The notes under the pieces: generated by a model
What the model was told of the DNA's origin: nothing
Seen by the model: the letters and a program-made list of their open reading frames with translations, nothing else
The model's database searches: none
Translations under genes and position numbers: made by a program
IMG/VR virus record: IMGVR_UViG_3300009285_001653
Span: 1-64,000 of that record
Reading direction: 5' to 3' (one strand)
DNA from: a virus
Length of the DNA: 64,000 nucleotides
In this document: in pieces, positions 30,529 through 39,338 of the stretch
How positions within the stretch are numbered: the first letter of the stretch is position 1
How the letters are laid out: the number at the start of each line of letters is the position of its first letter

Positions 30529-32831
30529 GCCTTAACCTCATACCAGGTCTAGTAGACTGTAAAAACTGCGATCTATACCAGAACGGTTTTGTTGTGCCTG
30601 GGCGCGGACCTGTTCCCGCTCAGACAATGTTCGTAGGAGAGGCTCCTGGTCGCGAAGAGAACAATACTGGTGTACCATTTATCGGCGCAGCTGGTAAGTT
30701 GTTGACTAAGTTGATAGAGTTAGCAGGAATTGACCCAGCAGGCGCATATTTTACAAACGTTGTCAAGCATTGGCCTGGGGAAGGTAATCCTACTCCTAAG
30801 ATAAAGTACATGAGGGCCTGTGGTGCTTGGCTTAACACGGAGATAGAACAAGTTGATCCGTACATCATTGTAATGCTAGGCAAGACTGCTATATCTCGTC
30901 TAGCGCCGGACCTGAAACTCAAGCTGCATCATGGGCAGAAGTTTACAAGGGAGATGAACGGTAGAAACCGAACACTCATCCCGATGTACCATCCTGCTGC
31001 TATGTTACATCAACGAGCATTGAAACCAATTATAGAGTATGACTTTAGACAGCTATTGGAAGATAATCTCATTCCTCCACCAGTCAAATCAATCCCAGAA
31101 GAACCGCCATTTCAGACTGTTCCTATCGAACTACCAGGAGTAGATCAGCCCACCGTCCTAGCTATAGACCTAGAGACTACTGGCCTTGACCCAGAGACAG
31201 ATAACATTGTATGCGTGTCCTGGGCTTGGGAGAAGAATGAGGGCCACGTTACCTATTATGTTGCAGAGTTCATGGACTGGATAAAAGGGTGGAGAGGTCC
31301 AGTAGTCTTTCATAATGCTCAGTTTGATATGGCGTTCATGGCTAAGTACGGTGTGTATTTTCCTCCTGAGAAAATCTGGGATACGATGCTGAGTGGCTAT
31401 GTATTGGGAAAAGAGAGGTTGAGTCTCAAAGGCCGAGCGATGTTAGAGCTCGGATATGAGATGGAAACGTTTGAGGCGCTCGCGGGGGAAAAGCCAAAGG
31501 ATGCTAGTCTAATACCCCCAGAGGAACTCGTTCCGTATGCTGCTGCCGATGCTGTTGTAACAAGGATCTTCTACCAAAGAGATAGAACAGAAATAGCTAT
31601 GAATCATGCGGGCCCTATACTTGATATACAGCATCAACTTATACCTGTGTTGGACAATATGCGGCGAAGGGGCATATTGGTAGATCGGGAAAAGTTACAG
31701 GCCTTGAAGGTCGAGGCTACTAGGGAGAAGATAGACGCTACTGTTAAGGTGTGGGAGACAGTAGGGCATGATTTCAACATGGACTCTCTACCGCAACTAC
31801 GACACGTTTTGTTTGATGAGTTGGGACTAAGGCCACTAAAGAGGACAAAGAGTAGGGCGGCTTGGAGCACCGATAGCGAATCTCTAAAGATCCTTTCATC
31901 ACAACATCCCATAGTACCAGCTCTACTTGACTATCGAGAAATAGGCAAAATGCGAGGAACGTATATCGAGCCAGTAGAGAAGCATCTAGGGAAAGATGGT
32001 CGTGTTCATCCGACCTGGCTGCAAATAGGGACGAGGTCCAGCAGGCTCAGTTGTGAAAATCCCAACGCACAGAACCAGCCTTCTCGGAGCGAGGTATGGA
32101 AGAAGAAGATACGAGGGTTGTATGTGGCGGCTCCTAATAACATTCTGCTCTCTGCGGACTACTCGCAGGTTGAGCTCAGGGTCGCGGCCGCGTTAAGCAG
32201 TGATGTGAGGATGAGAGAGATTTACGAAAGTGGTGGTAATATACATCTCTATACACTACATAACATACTAAGGTTGCCTGGGGCTGATTCTCAGTCCCAT
32301 CCTGCTGAGTACAAATTAAGTAAGAACATCAACTTTGGCATGATTTACAGGTTGAGTGACAAGGGGCTACAAAGATACCTATGGACTATGGCAGGCATAC
32401 GTGTAAGTTTGGAAGAGTCCCACAAAATCAGAACACAATTCCTGAATGAGTTTCCGGGTCTTATGGCATGGGAAGATACTGTGGTCAAACAGGTTATGAA
32501 TTACGGTTGGACAGAGACACTTTTGCACCACAGGCGCTACTTCCCAGAACTTGACCCACAGGATCCAGAAGAGACGCTTAAGGCCGCTATAAACCACCCA
32601 GTACAAGGCACAGCTGGAGGAGACATAATGAGGACAGCTATGGTTAGATTAGGGCATCTTCCCCTCATCCTCAACATACACGACGAGTTGGTGTTTGAGC
32701 TGCCAGAAAGTGAGGTAGGCGAGATAAAAAACGAGGTTTGTGGTATAATGATAGAGACAGCAGAGAGTCTGCTAGGCTTCCCGGTCGAGGTTGATGTGGC
32801 AGTTGGAAAGAATTGGGGAGAGCTGGATTAA
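30525..32831 (+). CDS. Uracil-DNA glycosylase fused to family A DNA polymerase, 768 aa
   Basis: Residues 1-185: family 4/5-type uracil-DNA glycosylase (GEAPGREEN 38-46; YHPAAM 155-160). Cluster ligands C12, C15 and C99 are present, but the expected fourth Cys is H82 in VKHWPG. Residues 210-350: 3'-5' exonuclease (DLETTG D214/E216, HNAQFD D268, YAAADA D342). Residues 370-768: polymerase A (SADYSQVELR D545, KNINFGMIYR 600-609, NIHDELVFE D720). All key residues are present, except Tyr-Gly of motif B is Tyr-Arg. It could remove uracil while copying the genome. Confidence 0.93.
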   Translation: MSLNLIPGLVDCKNCDLYQNGFVVPGRGPVPAQTMFVGEAPGREENNTGVPFIGAAGKLLTKLIELAGIDPAGAYFTNVVKHWPGEGNPTPKIKYMRACGAWLNTEIEQVDPYIIVMLGKTAISRLAPDLKLKLHHGQKFTREMNGRNRTLIPMYHPAAMLHQRALKPIIEYDFRQLLEDNLIPPPVKSIPEEPPFQTVPIELPGVDQPTVLAIDLETTGLDPETDNIVCVSWAWEKNEGHVTYYVAEFMDWIKGWRGPVVFHNAQFDMAFMAKYGVYFPPEKIWDTMLSGYVLGKERLSLKGRAMLELGYEMETFEALAGEKPKDASLIPPEELVPYAAADAVVTRIFYQRDRTEIAMNHAGPILDIQHQLIPVLDNMRRRGILVDREKLQALKVEATREKIDATVKVWETVGHDFNMDSLPQLRHVLFDELGLRPLKRTKSRAAWSTDSESLKILSSQHPIVPALLDYREIGKMRGTYIEPVEKHLGKDGRVHPTWLQIGTRSSRLSCENPNAQNQPSRSEVWKKKIRGLYVAAPNNILLSADYSQVELRVAAALSSDVRMREIYESGGNIHLYTLHNILRLPGADSQSHPAEYKLSKNINFGMIYRLSDKGLQRYLWTMAGIRVSLEESHKIRTQFLNEFPGLMAWEDTVVKQVMNYGWTETLLHHRRYFPELDPQDPEETLKAAINHPVQGTAGGDIMRTAMVRLGHLPLILNIHDELVFELPESEVGEIKNEVCGIMIETAESLLGFPVEVDVAVGKNWGELD

Positions 32832-32840
32832 GAGGAGGAG

Positions 32841-32867
32841 ATGTGTCAGGTAACATTCTGGTGGTAG
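32841..32867 (+). promoter_or_regulatory. 8-codon upstream ORF in frame with next gene
   Basis: AGAGGAGG precedes ATG encoding MCQVTFWW then TAG; after one codon (AAT) the next gene's ATG follows in the same frame. The true start at 32871 has no Shine-Dalgarno of its own, so reinitiation after this mini-ORF is likely. A TAGAAT immediately before the ATG could alternatively be a -10, but no -35 fits. Confidence 0.45.
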
Positions 32868-32870
32868 AAT

Positions 32871-33236
32871 ATGAAGCCTAAGATATACATAGCCGGCCCC
32901 ATCAGTTTGGGGGACTGGGGTAATAACGTACATAAGGCATTAGAAGCGGCAGAACACATAGTAAGAATAGGAGGGGTGCCTTTCGTACCGCACCTGTCTC
33001 TATTGTGGCAAGTATACCACCCACATGACCATACTTGGTGGCTGGAGCAGGATTTGGTTTGGTTGGACAGTTGTGATGCTTTGTATAGAATACGCGGAGA
33101 ATCAGATGGGGCAGATAGAGAGGTAGGCCATGCGTTGGCAATGCCTATTCCGGTGTTTCTAGGAGAGCCTATAGGGCTTGGACAGCTACTAGAGTGGATT
33201 AGAGAAAGGAATAGAGATGGAAATGAGACCAGTTAG
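32871..33236 (+). CDS. DUF4406-like protein, 121 aa (second paralogue)
   Basis: MKPKIYIAGPISLGD, then VPFVPHLSLLW and SDGADREVGHALAMPIPV match the DUF4406/2-deoxyribosyltransferase-like family; it is a paralogue of the gene at 11442 with the same order of motifs. The start depends on the mini-ORF upstream (32841). Overlaps the phosphoesterase gene by 20 bases. Nucleotide-linked function is inferred. Confidence 0.7.
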   Translation: MKPKIYIAGPISLGDWGNNVHKALEAAEHIVRIGGVPFVPHLSLLWQVYHPHDHTWWLEQDLVWLDSCDALYRIRGESDGADREVGHALAMPIPVFLGEPIGLGQLLEWIRERNRDGNETS

Positions 33237-34050
33237 GATCGTCGTATGGTCGGACGTACAGTATCCATATCATGACACGGAAACAGACCGCGCATTTAAC
33301 CGGTTCCTAGCAGACTTCCAGCCCGACTTTGCTGTGTTGAACGGCGACGGGCTAGACTTTCCTACTATCAGCCGCTTTGATCGTAATCCAGTTAATCCCA
33401 CATCAATACGCGCAGAGGTCGAGGGGTTTAAGGCGTATCTGAGAGAGAAGAGCCGGATACTGGGGCCAAACTGCCACAAACATTTCAACGAAGGCAATCA
33501 CGAAGACAGACTAAGAAAATATCTGTGGAGGCAAGCCCCAGCACTTTCGGACCTGGGAGGCTTATCCTTACAAAGTCTGTTGGATCTGGGCGATTGGTCA
33601 TACACCCCATACTATGATCCCATGAACGTTGCCAACGGCTCGCCTGACGCGTCCCCCGGTATAGACATTAGCGGGTTGTTAGTGATACATGGATGGGAAG
33701 CTAGGAAGTGGTCGGGTATGACAGCCAGAGAGTGCTATAACCAATTTGGCGGTAGTGGCATAACTGGCCACACACATCGTCTCGCGGCCTTCTATCATAC
33801 AAAGTTTGACGGTGGGGGAGATGATGGGATAAGGGAACTGGCGACCTATGTGTGGTTAGAGGGCGGCTGTATGTGTAGTCTCACACCACCATACGCACCA
33901 GCACCAGACTGGCAACAGGGCTTTGTGGCTGGTTATTTGTTACCCGATGGAGGGGCCAGTGTTAGATTCGATATACGTCAGGTGCCCATTATACATAATA
34001 AGTTCATGTGGAATGGGCAGCTATATACACCACAAAGCAGGGGTAGATGA
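33217..34050 (+). CDS. Calcineurin-like metallophosphoesterase, 277 aa
   Basis: Metal-binding motifs in order: SDVQYPYHD (the usual DxH is DxQ here), LNGDGLDF, EGNHEDR, VIHGW and GHTH. This is the phage-type calcineurin-fold phosphoesterase. The substrate is unknown: RNA ends, nucleotides or second messengers are all possible. Overlaps the next gene by 4 bases. Confidence 0.85.
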   Translation: MEMRPVRIVVWSDVQYPYHDTETDRAFNRFLADFQPDFAVLNGDGLDFPTISRFDRNPVNPTSIRAEVEGFKAYLREKSRILGPNCHKHFNEGNHEDRLRKYLWRQAPALSDLGGLSLQSLLDLGDWSYTPYYDPMNVANGSPDASPGIDISGLLVIHGWEARKWSGMTARECYNQFGGSGITGHTHRLAAFYHTKFDGGGDDGIRELATYVWLEGGCMCSLTPPYAPAPDWQQGFVAGYLLPDGGASVRFDIRQVPIIHNKFMWNGQLYTPQSRGR

Positions 34051-34238
34051 AAGGAACTAGATGGTTGCTTAAGTCCTGTCCTAAGTGTAGAGGCGATCTG
34101 GCATTAGTGAATGAGCTAGATGGTTGGGAGTGGCTTTGTAATAATTGTAGCAGGAGATTCCAACCTAGACCAGCCCCAACTCCTCCTTCAGAAGCACAAC
34201 AGCATCACGTAATTGCTGGCTTGCCTCTTTCGCAGTAA
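34047..34238 (+). CDS. Zinc-ribbon protein, 63 aa
   Basis: Two knuckles, CPKC and CNNC (residues about 11-14 and 31-34), form a simple zinc ribbon; the tail is Pro/Gln-rich. The last 74 bases overlap the endopeptidase gene on the other strand, so the tail codons serve both. Confidence 0.6.
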   Translation: MKGTRWLLKSCPKCRGDLALVNELDGWEWLCNNCSRRFQPRPAPTPPSEAQQHHVIAGLPLSQ

Positions 34239-34713
34239 TTTCGTCTAGCTTCACCGCCCAGCCCCAGATTACATTTAGGGCAAATATAATCCTGTCGAGA
34301 TCCATAGTATCCTCCAGATGTGTATTTAGATATGCTTCTGGTTTTACTCTTTCTTGATCTACCCATATAACCAGATGAAGATGGGGTCCTGTAGACTGGC
34401 CTGTGCTGCCAACCGTACCAAGCACCTCTTCTCTTACAACCTTTTGGCCTGGGCCAACATAGATGCTGTTGAGGTGGCAGTAGCGAACACGAATAGGTAC
34501 GCCATAGTACCAGAACTCGTAGTCAATGTGTAGGCCACAGTCGCCCATCCAGCCAGTAGATAGAATAGTAGCGGCGTGAATAGGGTAGAGATCGGTGCCA
34601 AATGGATAAGAGATGTCTACAGCAAAACCGCCCCCTCTAGCTACATGGTCGCTAGAATCAGAGCTATAGAGCGGAGTTGGTTGTTCAGTTGTGCTTGGAA
34701 GAGGGAAGTACAT
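34165..34713 (-). CDS. M23-family endopeptidase (endolysin), 182 aa
   Basis: Last gene of the leftward lysis cassette. The M23 core is visible: AVDISYPFG (D33), YCHLNSI (H80), GTVGSTGQSTGPHLHLVIW (H111, H113). The first zinc histidine expected four residues before D33 is G29; H23 may substitute. No signal peptide, so export would need the holin. The C-terminal 45 residues are helical and may bind cell wall. It cuts peptidoglycan cross-bridges. The 3' end overlaps the convergent rightward gene. Confidence 0.75.
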   Translation of the reverse strand: MYFPLPSTTEQPTPLYSSDSSDHVARGGGFAVDISYPFGTDLYPIHAATILSTGWMGDCGLHIDYEFWYYGVPIRVRYCHLNSIYVGPGQKVVREEVLGTVGSTGQSTGPHLHLVIWVDQERVKPEAYLNTHLEDTMDLDRIIFALNVIWGWAVKLDEITAKEASQQLRDAVVLLKEELGLV

Positions 34714-34715
34714 AG

Positions 34716-34970
34716 CTATAACCTCGCTATAACAGTTGCTACAAGTGAAGAGGCTGTTAAAGATAAGGGAACTATCCAGCGTAGCAGGTTACGCTCACCT
34801 CGTTGTTCATTTGCTCCCTGTTCTAATCTATCAACGCGTCTGGCTAGGCCGTCCGTACCGTTACCTATAACATAGCTCTTTAGTACAGCTACATCGCTTT
34901 TAACTTCTCCCATATCCTCACTAAGTTTAACGAGAATAGCTTTCACTTCTTGTATTTGTGATGTATACAT
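34716..34970 (-). CDS. XhlA-like holin/lysis protein, 84 aa
   Basis: Coiled-coil N-terminus (IQEVKAILVKLSEDMGEVKSD and on) and one C-terminal hydrophobic segment (WIVPLSLTASSLVATVIA, about 65-82): the XhlA/hemolysin-type holin layout. It ends 2 bases before the endopeptidase gene. It would permeabilise the membrane or support a holin. Confidence 0.65.
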   Translation of the reverse strand: MYTSQIQEVKAILVKLSEDMGEVKSDVAVLKSYVIGNGTDGLARRVDRLEQGANEQRGERNLLRWIVPLSLTASSLVATVIARL

Positions 34971-34977
34971 AGCACTC

Positions 34978-35361
34978 CTATGGCAAAATGCCTAAACTGA
35001 GACGCCCTGGATGTTCATACCAATAATACTTCCAATACATTCGAGCGGCCCATATTTGCAAGTAAAGTGGAGAGTTGATCTTTCTAAATGTATGTAGCTC
35101 ATATCTGTAAGCCATAGCCTCACGATTGTAAGGGCAACTATCGCTAAGATGTTTAGCCTCGTGTGCTAATGTACCAGCTGTATCGTATGCATTATGGTGT
35201 TGATCTATGACGATAACAATCGTCTTTGACTTACAAAGAGCGTATCCACCATAGCTACGTTTGCCTTCCTCTACCTGGATCTGGTATTGTTGTACAAGCG
35301 TATATTCCTCTGGCGCGAGGCTTTGCAGCAATAGTAGGGCTGCTACAATAAGAGGATGCAC
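34978..35361 (-). CDS. Secreted HExxH metallopeptidase-like protein, 127 aa
   Basis: N-terminal signal peptide (MHPLIVAALLLLQSLA). HEAKH at residues 67-71 is an HExxH zinc motif, with E81 a possible third ligand and C43/C76 able to form a disulfide. It is next to the holin and endopeptidase, so it may act outside the membrane during lysis. The substrate is unknown; the family is not named. Confidence 0.65.
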   Translation of the reverse strand: MHPLIVAALLLLQSLAPEEYTLVQQYQIQVEEGKRSYGGYALCKSKTIVIVIDQHHNAYDTAGTLAHEAKHLSDSCPYNREAMAYRYELHTFRKINSPLYLQIWAARMYWKYYWYEHPGRLSLGILP

Positions 35362-35398
35362 TAATTACTGCTCCTTATTTCTACTAAAGGGACAACTA

Positions 35399-35677
35399 TC
35401 ATACCTTTACCACCATGTATTTCGTTAGCTGCTTCAGGAACGTCCTGAGTTTTGCTAGGCTGGTTATCCCGTCAATGTAGGCGTCTATCTGGGCTGGCGT
35501 GTAGTACTCAGGCGACCAAACAGGCGAAACAAACTTCTGCCCGTCCCATGTGTCTCCAGGACTGCCTTGCTCAGACTGAAGAAGTTGAACACCTTCTGGC
35601 GGTTGCCACTTCGAGGTGTCGCCATCCCAGTCAATAGCATTTACCACTAAGTTATTCTTCAGGATAAGATAGCGCAT
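35399..35677 (-). CDS. Tail-fibre-associated small protein, 92 aa
   Basis: Starts in a TAATG overlap with the fibre gene; MRYLILKNNLVVNAIDWDGD then PEGVQLLQSE and GDTWDGQKFV look like small phage proteins that follow fibre genes (tail assembly or fibre chaperone). An in-frame ATG at 35701 is less likely. Helical C-terminus. Confidence 0.55.
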   Translation of the reverse strand: MRYLILKNNLVVNAIDWDGDTSKWQPPEGVQLLQSEQGSPGDTWDGQKFVSPVWSPEYYTPAQIDAYIDGITSLAKLRTFLKQLTKYMVVKV

Positions 35678-37443
35678 TATAGCCACTCTGTCACAATACA
35701 TTCTCCGCGGACGCCAGTGCCGCCAGCACCACCAACAGTCGTACCACCGCCGCCGCCACCACCTCCGCCTCCAGGGGTGCCGCCATCGCCTCCAGTTCCC
35801 CCAGTACCTCCGCTATTAGCACCACCACCACCACCACCATCCCCGGATTTCCCGGTTCCTGTGCGAGATGTCCCTGCTGTTCCAGCGCCACCGCCTACTG
35901 CCCCTGCTGCTCCACCACCACCAACTGAGGTGCTATTAAAAGCTCCACCAGCAGCAGCAGCGTGTTGTGTATTGCCTACACTAACCCCACCACCAGCGCC
36001 ACCACCACCAGCACCGTGCAGAGAACTGCCCCCCGGAAAAGAATCCCCACTTGGTGCGCTGTCATTTCGTCCACCACCACCTCCACCTAGCACAGAGTTG
36101 CCGGCAGCAATATCACTAGCGTTTCCACCACTGCCTCCCCCAAAAGTCTCATTATTTCCTGTGATGAACTGTGGCACGCCACCTGTTGATCCGCTTCCTG
36201 CTCCTGCAAGACCGCCTCCACCACCAGCATTAAGAGAATCGCTTCCTTCTGCCCCTGCTGCACCATGCGCCGTCAAGTGGCTACCAAATGTGGTATTACC
36301 TCCGCTGGTAGCAGTACCACTATGGGCCGATGATCCCCCTGCACTTCCTGCGCCACCACTACCAATAGTAACTAACTCGGTAGCCCCAAGAACACTGGGA
36401 TCATAGAACTTCTCAGCATAAGCCCCAGCACCCCCGCCGTTACCGCCTTGCCTGGCTGTATCTGCCGCTCCACCACGCCCACCACTCCCACCTCCCCCCG
36501 CTCCCCATAGTTCGACCTGTACCATTTTAGTGCCCGCGTTCTTTGTCCAAGTGCCAGACGATGTAAAGACTGTTACTACAGACGGTGTTGGCATCCCGTG
36601 AACATGGTTGAGGTCCGCACCAGTTGTGCTGCCTCCTCCTGCTGCGGCATCACCAAAGGATTGCGTAGTCGGTGTGCCACCTACAGCCCTATCCGTGAGG
36701 TTCTGGCCCTCCGCGGCTCCGAAGTCGGCAGCATTGTTACCAGCTAGGTCCTGAATTGGCGTTGCACCTGCCGTGTATGCCACGGTAAAGGTGTCGGAGG
36801 AAATAAGCGCCGTACTGATAGTGAACCTTACAATATGCCCTTCCACCACAGGGCTGCTTTCTGTCACTGCGCCGCTGTTCACCAGCACCGCAAAGGCTGT
36901 GATCGTGGGTGAGTTCTCGGTAAGTTGTTCGTCGTAGTCGAGAACAATCTGTGTGCCAGAACCATATATCTTAGAGAGCCGGGGGGCCTGGGTGTCGGGA
37001 ACCACCACAGGATCGGTGAAGTTCTCCACGCTCTGAGCTACCAGGTTTGCTGCGTCATTCCCCGCGATGTCCTGTATTGGGCTGGCCCCCGCTGTGTAGG
37101 AGACCGTTACTACCTGTCCTTCCGTCGCAGCGGTCGTCAGCGTGAGCTTAACCGCGCTGCCATTGACAGCCACGACTGTCACTACATCCGCGCCGCCTGC
37201 CACGACCACCGCAAAGTCCCCCACCGCTGGAACGCTCCCCGTGTCCAGCGCCTCATCGTAGAGCAGCCAAAGTGAGCTTCCGTCCACAAAAGCTAAAAAG
37301 AGACGTGGGACTGTAGTATCTACTCCAGCTTCCCAATACCCACCAGTGTTCCAAACCAGCTTATAGTTAGCACTAGAAGGTATGGTACTGCCTTTGACAT
37401 ATCTTCCAGCGATCTTAAACTTGTACATGCTGGAACCTGGCAT
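35677..37443 (-). CDS. Glycine-rich tail fibre/adhesin, 588 aa
   Basis: Residues about 45-145 and 150-250 are two SwmB-like Ig repeats (YTAG-x-x-PIQDIAGN in each). From about 290 (SSGTWTKNAGTK) it becomes an extended Gly-rich region with many poly-Gly runs, like polyglycine-II adhesin tips. The last residues (GECIVTEWL) close the strand. It is coupled to both neighbours. This is probably the receptor-binding distal fibre. Confidence 0.75.
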   Translation of the reverse strand: MPGSSMYKFKIAGRYVKGSTIPSSANYKLVWNTGGYWEAGVDTTVPRLFLAFVDGSSLWLLYDEALDTGSVPAVGDFAVVVAGGADVVTVVAVNGSAVKLTLTTAATEGQVVTVSYTAGASPIQDIAGNDAANLVAQSVENFTDPVVVPDTQAPRLSKIYGSGTQIVLDYDEQLTENSPTITAFAVLVNSGAVTESSPVVEGHIVRFTISTALISSDTFTVAYTAGATPIQDLAGNNAADFGAAEGQNLTDRAVGGTPTTQSFGDAAAGGGSTTGADLNHVHGMPTPSVVTVFTSSGTWTKNAGTKMVQVELWGAGGGGSGGRGGAADTARQGGNGGGAGAYAEKFYDPSVLGATELVTIGSGGAGSAGGSSAHSGTATSGGNTTFGSHLTAHGAAGAEGSDSLNAGGGGGLAGAGSGSTGGVPQFITGNNETFGGGSGGNASDIAAGNSVLGGGGGGRNDSAPSGDSFPGGSSLHGAGGGGAGGGVSVGNTQHAAAAGGAFNSTSVGGGGAAGAVGGGAGTAGTSRTGTGKSGDGGGGGGANSGGTGGTGGDGGTPGGGGGGGGGGTTVGGAGGTGVRGECIVTEWL

Positions 37444-39329
37444 TAGTTATTGCTCCTAATCTCTGCCAGATAGAACGCGTATGTGCCATGTTCGTCAGAG
37501 CCAGCCATCTCTACGCCTTGCGGCCTCTGAGGCTTAACTAGGTAAGAACGCCTCTGACCAGTATCATCTAAATAAGCAAATGTACCCATCGTATCAGTCT
37601 TCATCATTGTCCAAAGATTTTCTAACTGTTCACCGGCGCTCTTGTTAAAAAACATCCCGCTACAGATAATCTGCACAGTAAAGCCGCGGAGAACTTCCGG
37701 CAGTCTCATGTAATCAAAAGAGAATGATTCGAGTTTTGGAGCGTTAGTGGTGGTAGAACCACGAGCGAAAGCTAGGCGAAACTGAATAGACTTGAAGCTC
37801 ATCCCGACATTGTTTGTGCCAAACCATATAGTAGTTTCTCCGTTAGCTGCAATGGCCGAACCTAGTGTAGTAAAAGAACCTGTACTAAAATCGGTGCGAT
37901 AAGAGACGGTGATAGTCTCATTAGCACTCATTCCTAAACATTTTACCCTTACCCTTAAAGCTAGCTTATCCCTACTCTCCTCAAAGTTATCAAACCACGG
38001 CAGATCTACTTGTGCGCTTGCTGCATAGTTCACGGTGGCGAATTGAGACGGATCACGCTCTAAATCTAGCAACTCTATCCATCGTACAATATGGCCGTCT
38101 GCACTATTGTTATCGTGGTAGTAAAGCCTATGCCCCACGCTACTGGCGATGATCGCGGCTACGAGGGGCTGGGTGCTGTTGTCTGCCGTGTTGATGGAGA
38201 GAGGGTGCCACACGGGTACATCGTCATCATCATTGTAGACAAAAACACACCAGTTAATCCCTGAGATAGTAGAACTATCGCCAATAAGCACATAGAGATG
38301 GTGGTTATCAGCTACTATAGATGTAATCTCGCCAGCATAGGCAGACGGAAGGAAGTTGATGCCGGGAGTAACATTTTCCACCGTATAGGCGGTATTACTC
38401 ATCCTTGTCTTATAGAGCTGATGATCTGATCCCTTGACAAACAAAGCATCTCTACCATCAATACCCATACCACGTCCAGTAACAACTCTGTCAAACTCCG
38501 GGAATTGAAAGCGTGATTGAAACCACTTATCATTAATAGGATCATAAATCCAAGGGCCGAACGCTGTTAATGCCCAGATAGTAGGATCTCCCGCAGAATC
38601 GTCATAAACTACCAGGTCTATATCTGTAGTATTAGGGACAGGAAGATTTGCTAAACCAGTCCAGCTTGCTGCGTTACCTGTAGTGCTACTCCATAATCTT
38701 CCAGCAGTATCAATAGCGTAGAGCGTTTCGTCCCATACAGCAAAGGAATGAGCGGCAGGATCAGAAGCTCCTGCGGCCACATCTGTAGCAACTCCACCAG
38801 CCGTAGCTAGATAACTATAGCCAGAACTATCAAGCGCGAAAAAGATACGTGCATTAAACCAAATGTCATCTACAGGGGTCGCTGGCAATGTGTCTGTGCT
38901 TGCACTCCAGGTTGTAGGCGGCGTAAGATTATAGAGATCAGGGCCAAAAGCAACTATGATAGTACCACTCAACGCAGTAATCGCATTTACTGTAGCAGTC
39001 TCGCCTGAAGGCTTACTAGAGCTGTTGGCTAATAGACTGGGAGTGATTGAATGAGCGAATCGTGGGGCGAAGTTTATACCTGTAGCATAGCGGTTTAGGT
39101 CCTTTAAGTCTCTGTACCTAAACAACCCCATACCACCACGTAGATCATTAACTGTTATAGTAGAGATGAGGGGACTATCACCAGCAGGTACACCAGGAGA
39201 GAGACTCATCTTCTCTGGTGATACAGTAGCCATGTCAACGCGTACCGGGCCTGCTATCTGATAGTAGTTCCCGTAGAGCAGGATAGTATCGCGGCTCTCT
39301 ATTTCAGGCGCGGAAACAAAATCAGCCAT
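37443..39329 (-). CDS. Virion/tail protein, beta-propeller-like, 628 aa
   Basis: Repeated blade-like segments (for example YAIDTAGRLWSS, ALFVKGSDHQLYKT, HLYVLIGD) suggest a beta-propeller in the first 400 residues; the C-terminal 200 contain a beta sandwich. It lies between fibre genes, so it is probably a baseplate/tail or fibre component. No enzymatic motif. Confidence 0.6.
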   Translation of the reverse strand: MADFVSAPEIESRDTILLYGNYYQIAGPVRVDMATVSPEKMSLSPGVPAGDSPLISTITVNDLRGGMGLFRYRDLKDLNRYATGINFAPRFAHSITPSLLANSSSKPSGETATVNAITALSGTIIVAFGPDLYNLTPPTTWSASTDTLPATPVDDIWFNARIFFALDSSGYSYLATAGGVATDVAAGASDPAAHSFAVWDETLYAIDTAGRLWSSTTGNAASWTGLANLPVPNTTDIDLVVYDDSAGDPTIWALTAFGPWIYDPINDKWFQSRFQFPEFDRVVTGRGMGIDGRDALFVKGSDHQLYKTRMSNTAYTVENVTPGINFLPSAYAGEITSIVADNHHLYVLIGDSSTISGINWCVFVYNDDDDVPVWHPLSINTADNSTQPLVAAIIASSVGHRLYYHDNNSADGHIVRWIELLDLERDPSQFATVNYAASAQVDLPWFDNFEESRDKLALRVRVKCLGMSANETITVSYRTDFSTGSFTTLGSAIAANGETTIWFGTNNVGMSFKSIQFRLAFARGSTTTNAPKLESFSFDYMRLPEVLRGFTVQIICSGMFFNKSAGEQLENLWTMMKTDTMGTFAYLDDTGQRRSYLVKPQRPQGVEMAGSDEHGTYAFYLAEIRSNN

Positions 39330-39338
39330 ACTCTCCTC

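Noticed and set aside
32757-32775. TATAAT inside the polymerase gene
   Set aside because: It is within conserved coding sequence and has no suitable -35 element or gene start downstream within a useful distance.
35717-36406. Proline-rich open frame on the plus strand
   Set aside because: It is the exact antisense of the glycine-rich fibre gene; poly-Gly codons read as poly-Pro on the other strand. No Shine-Dalgarno.
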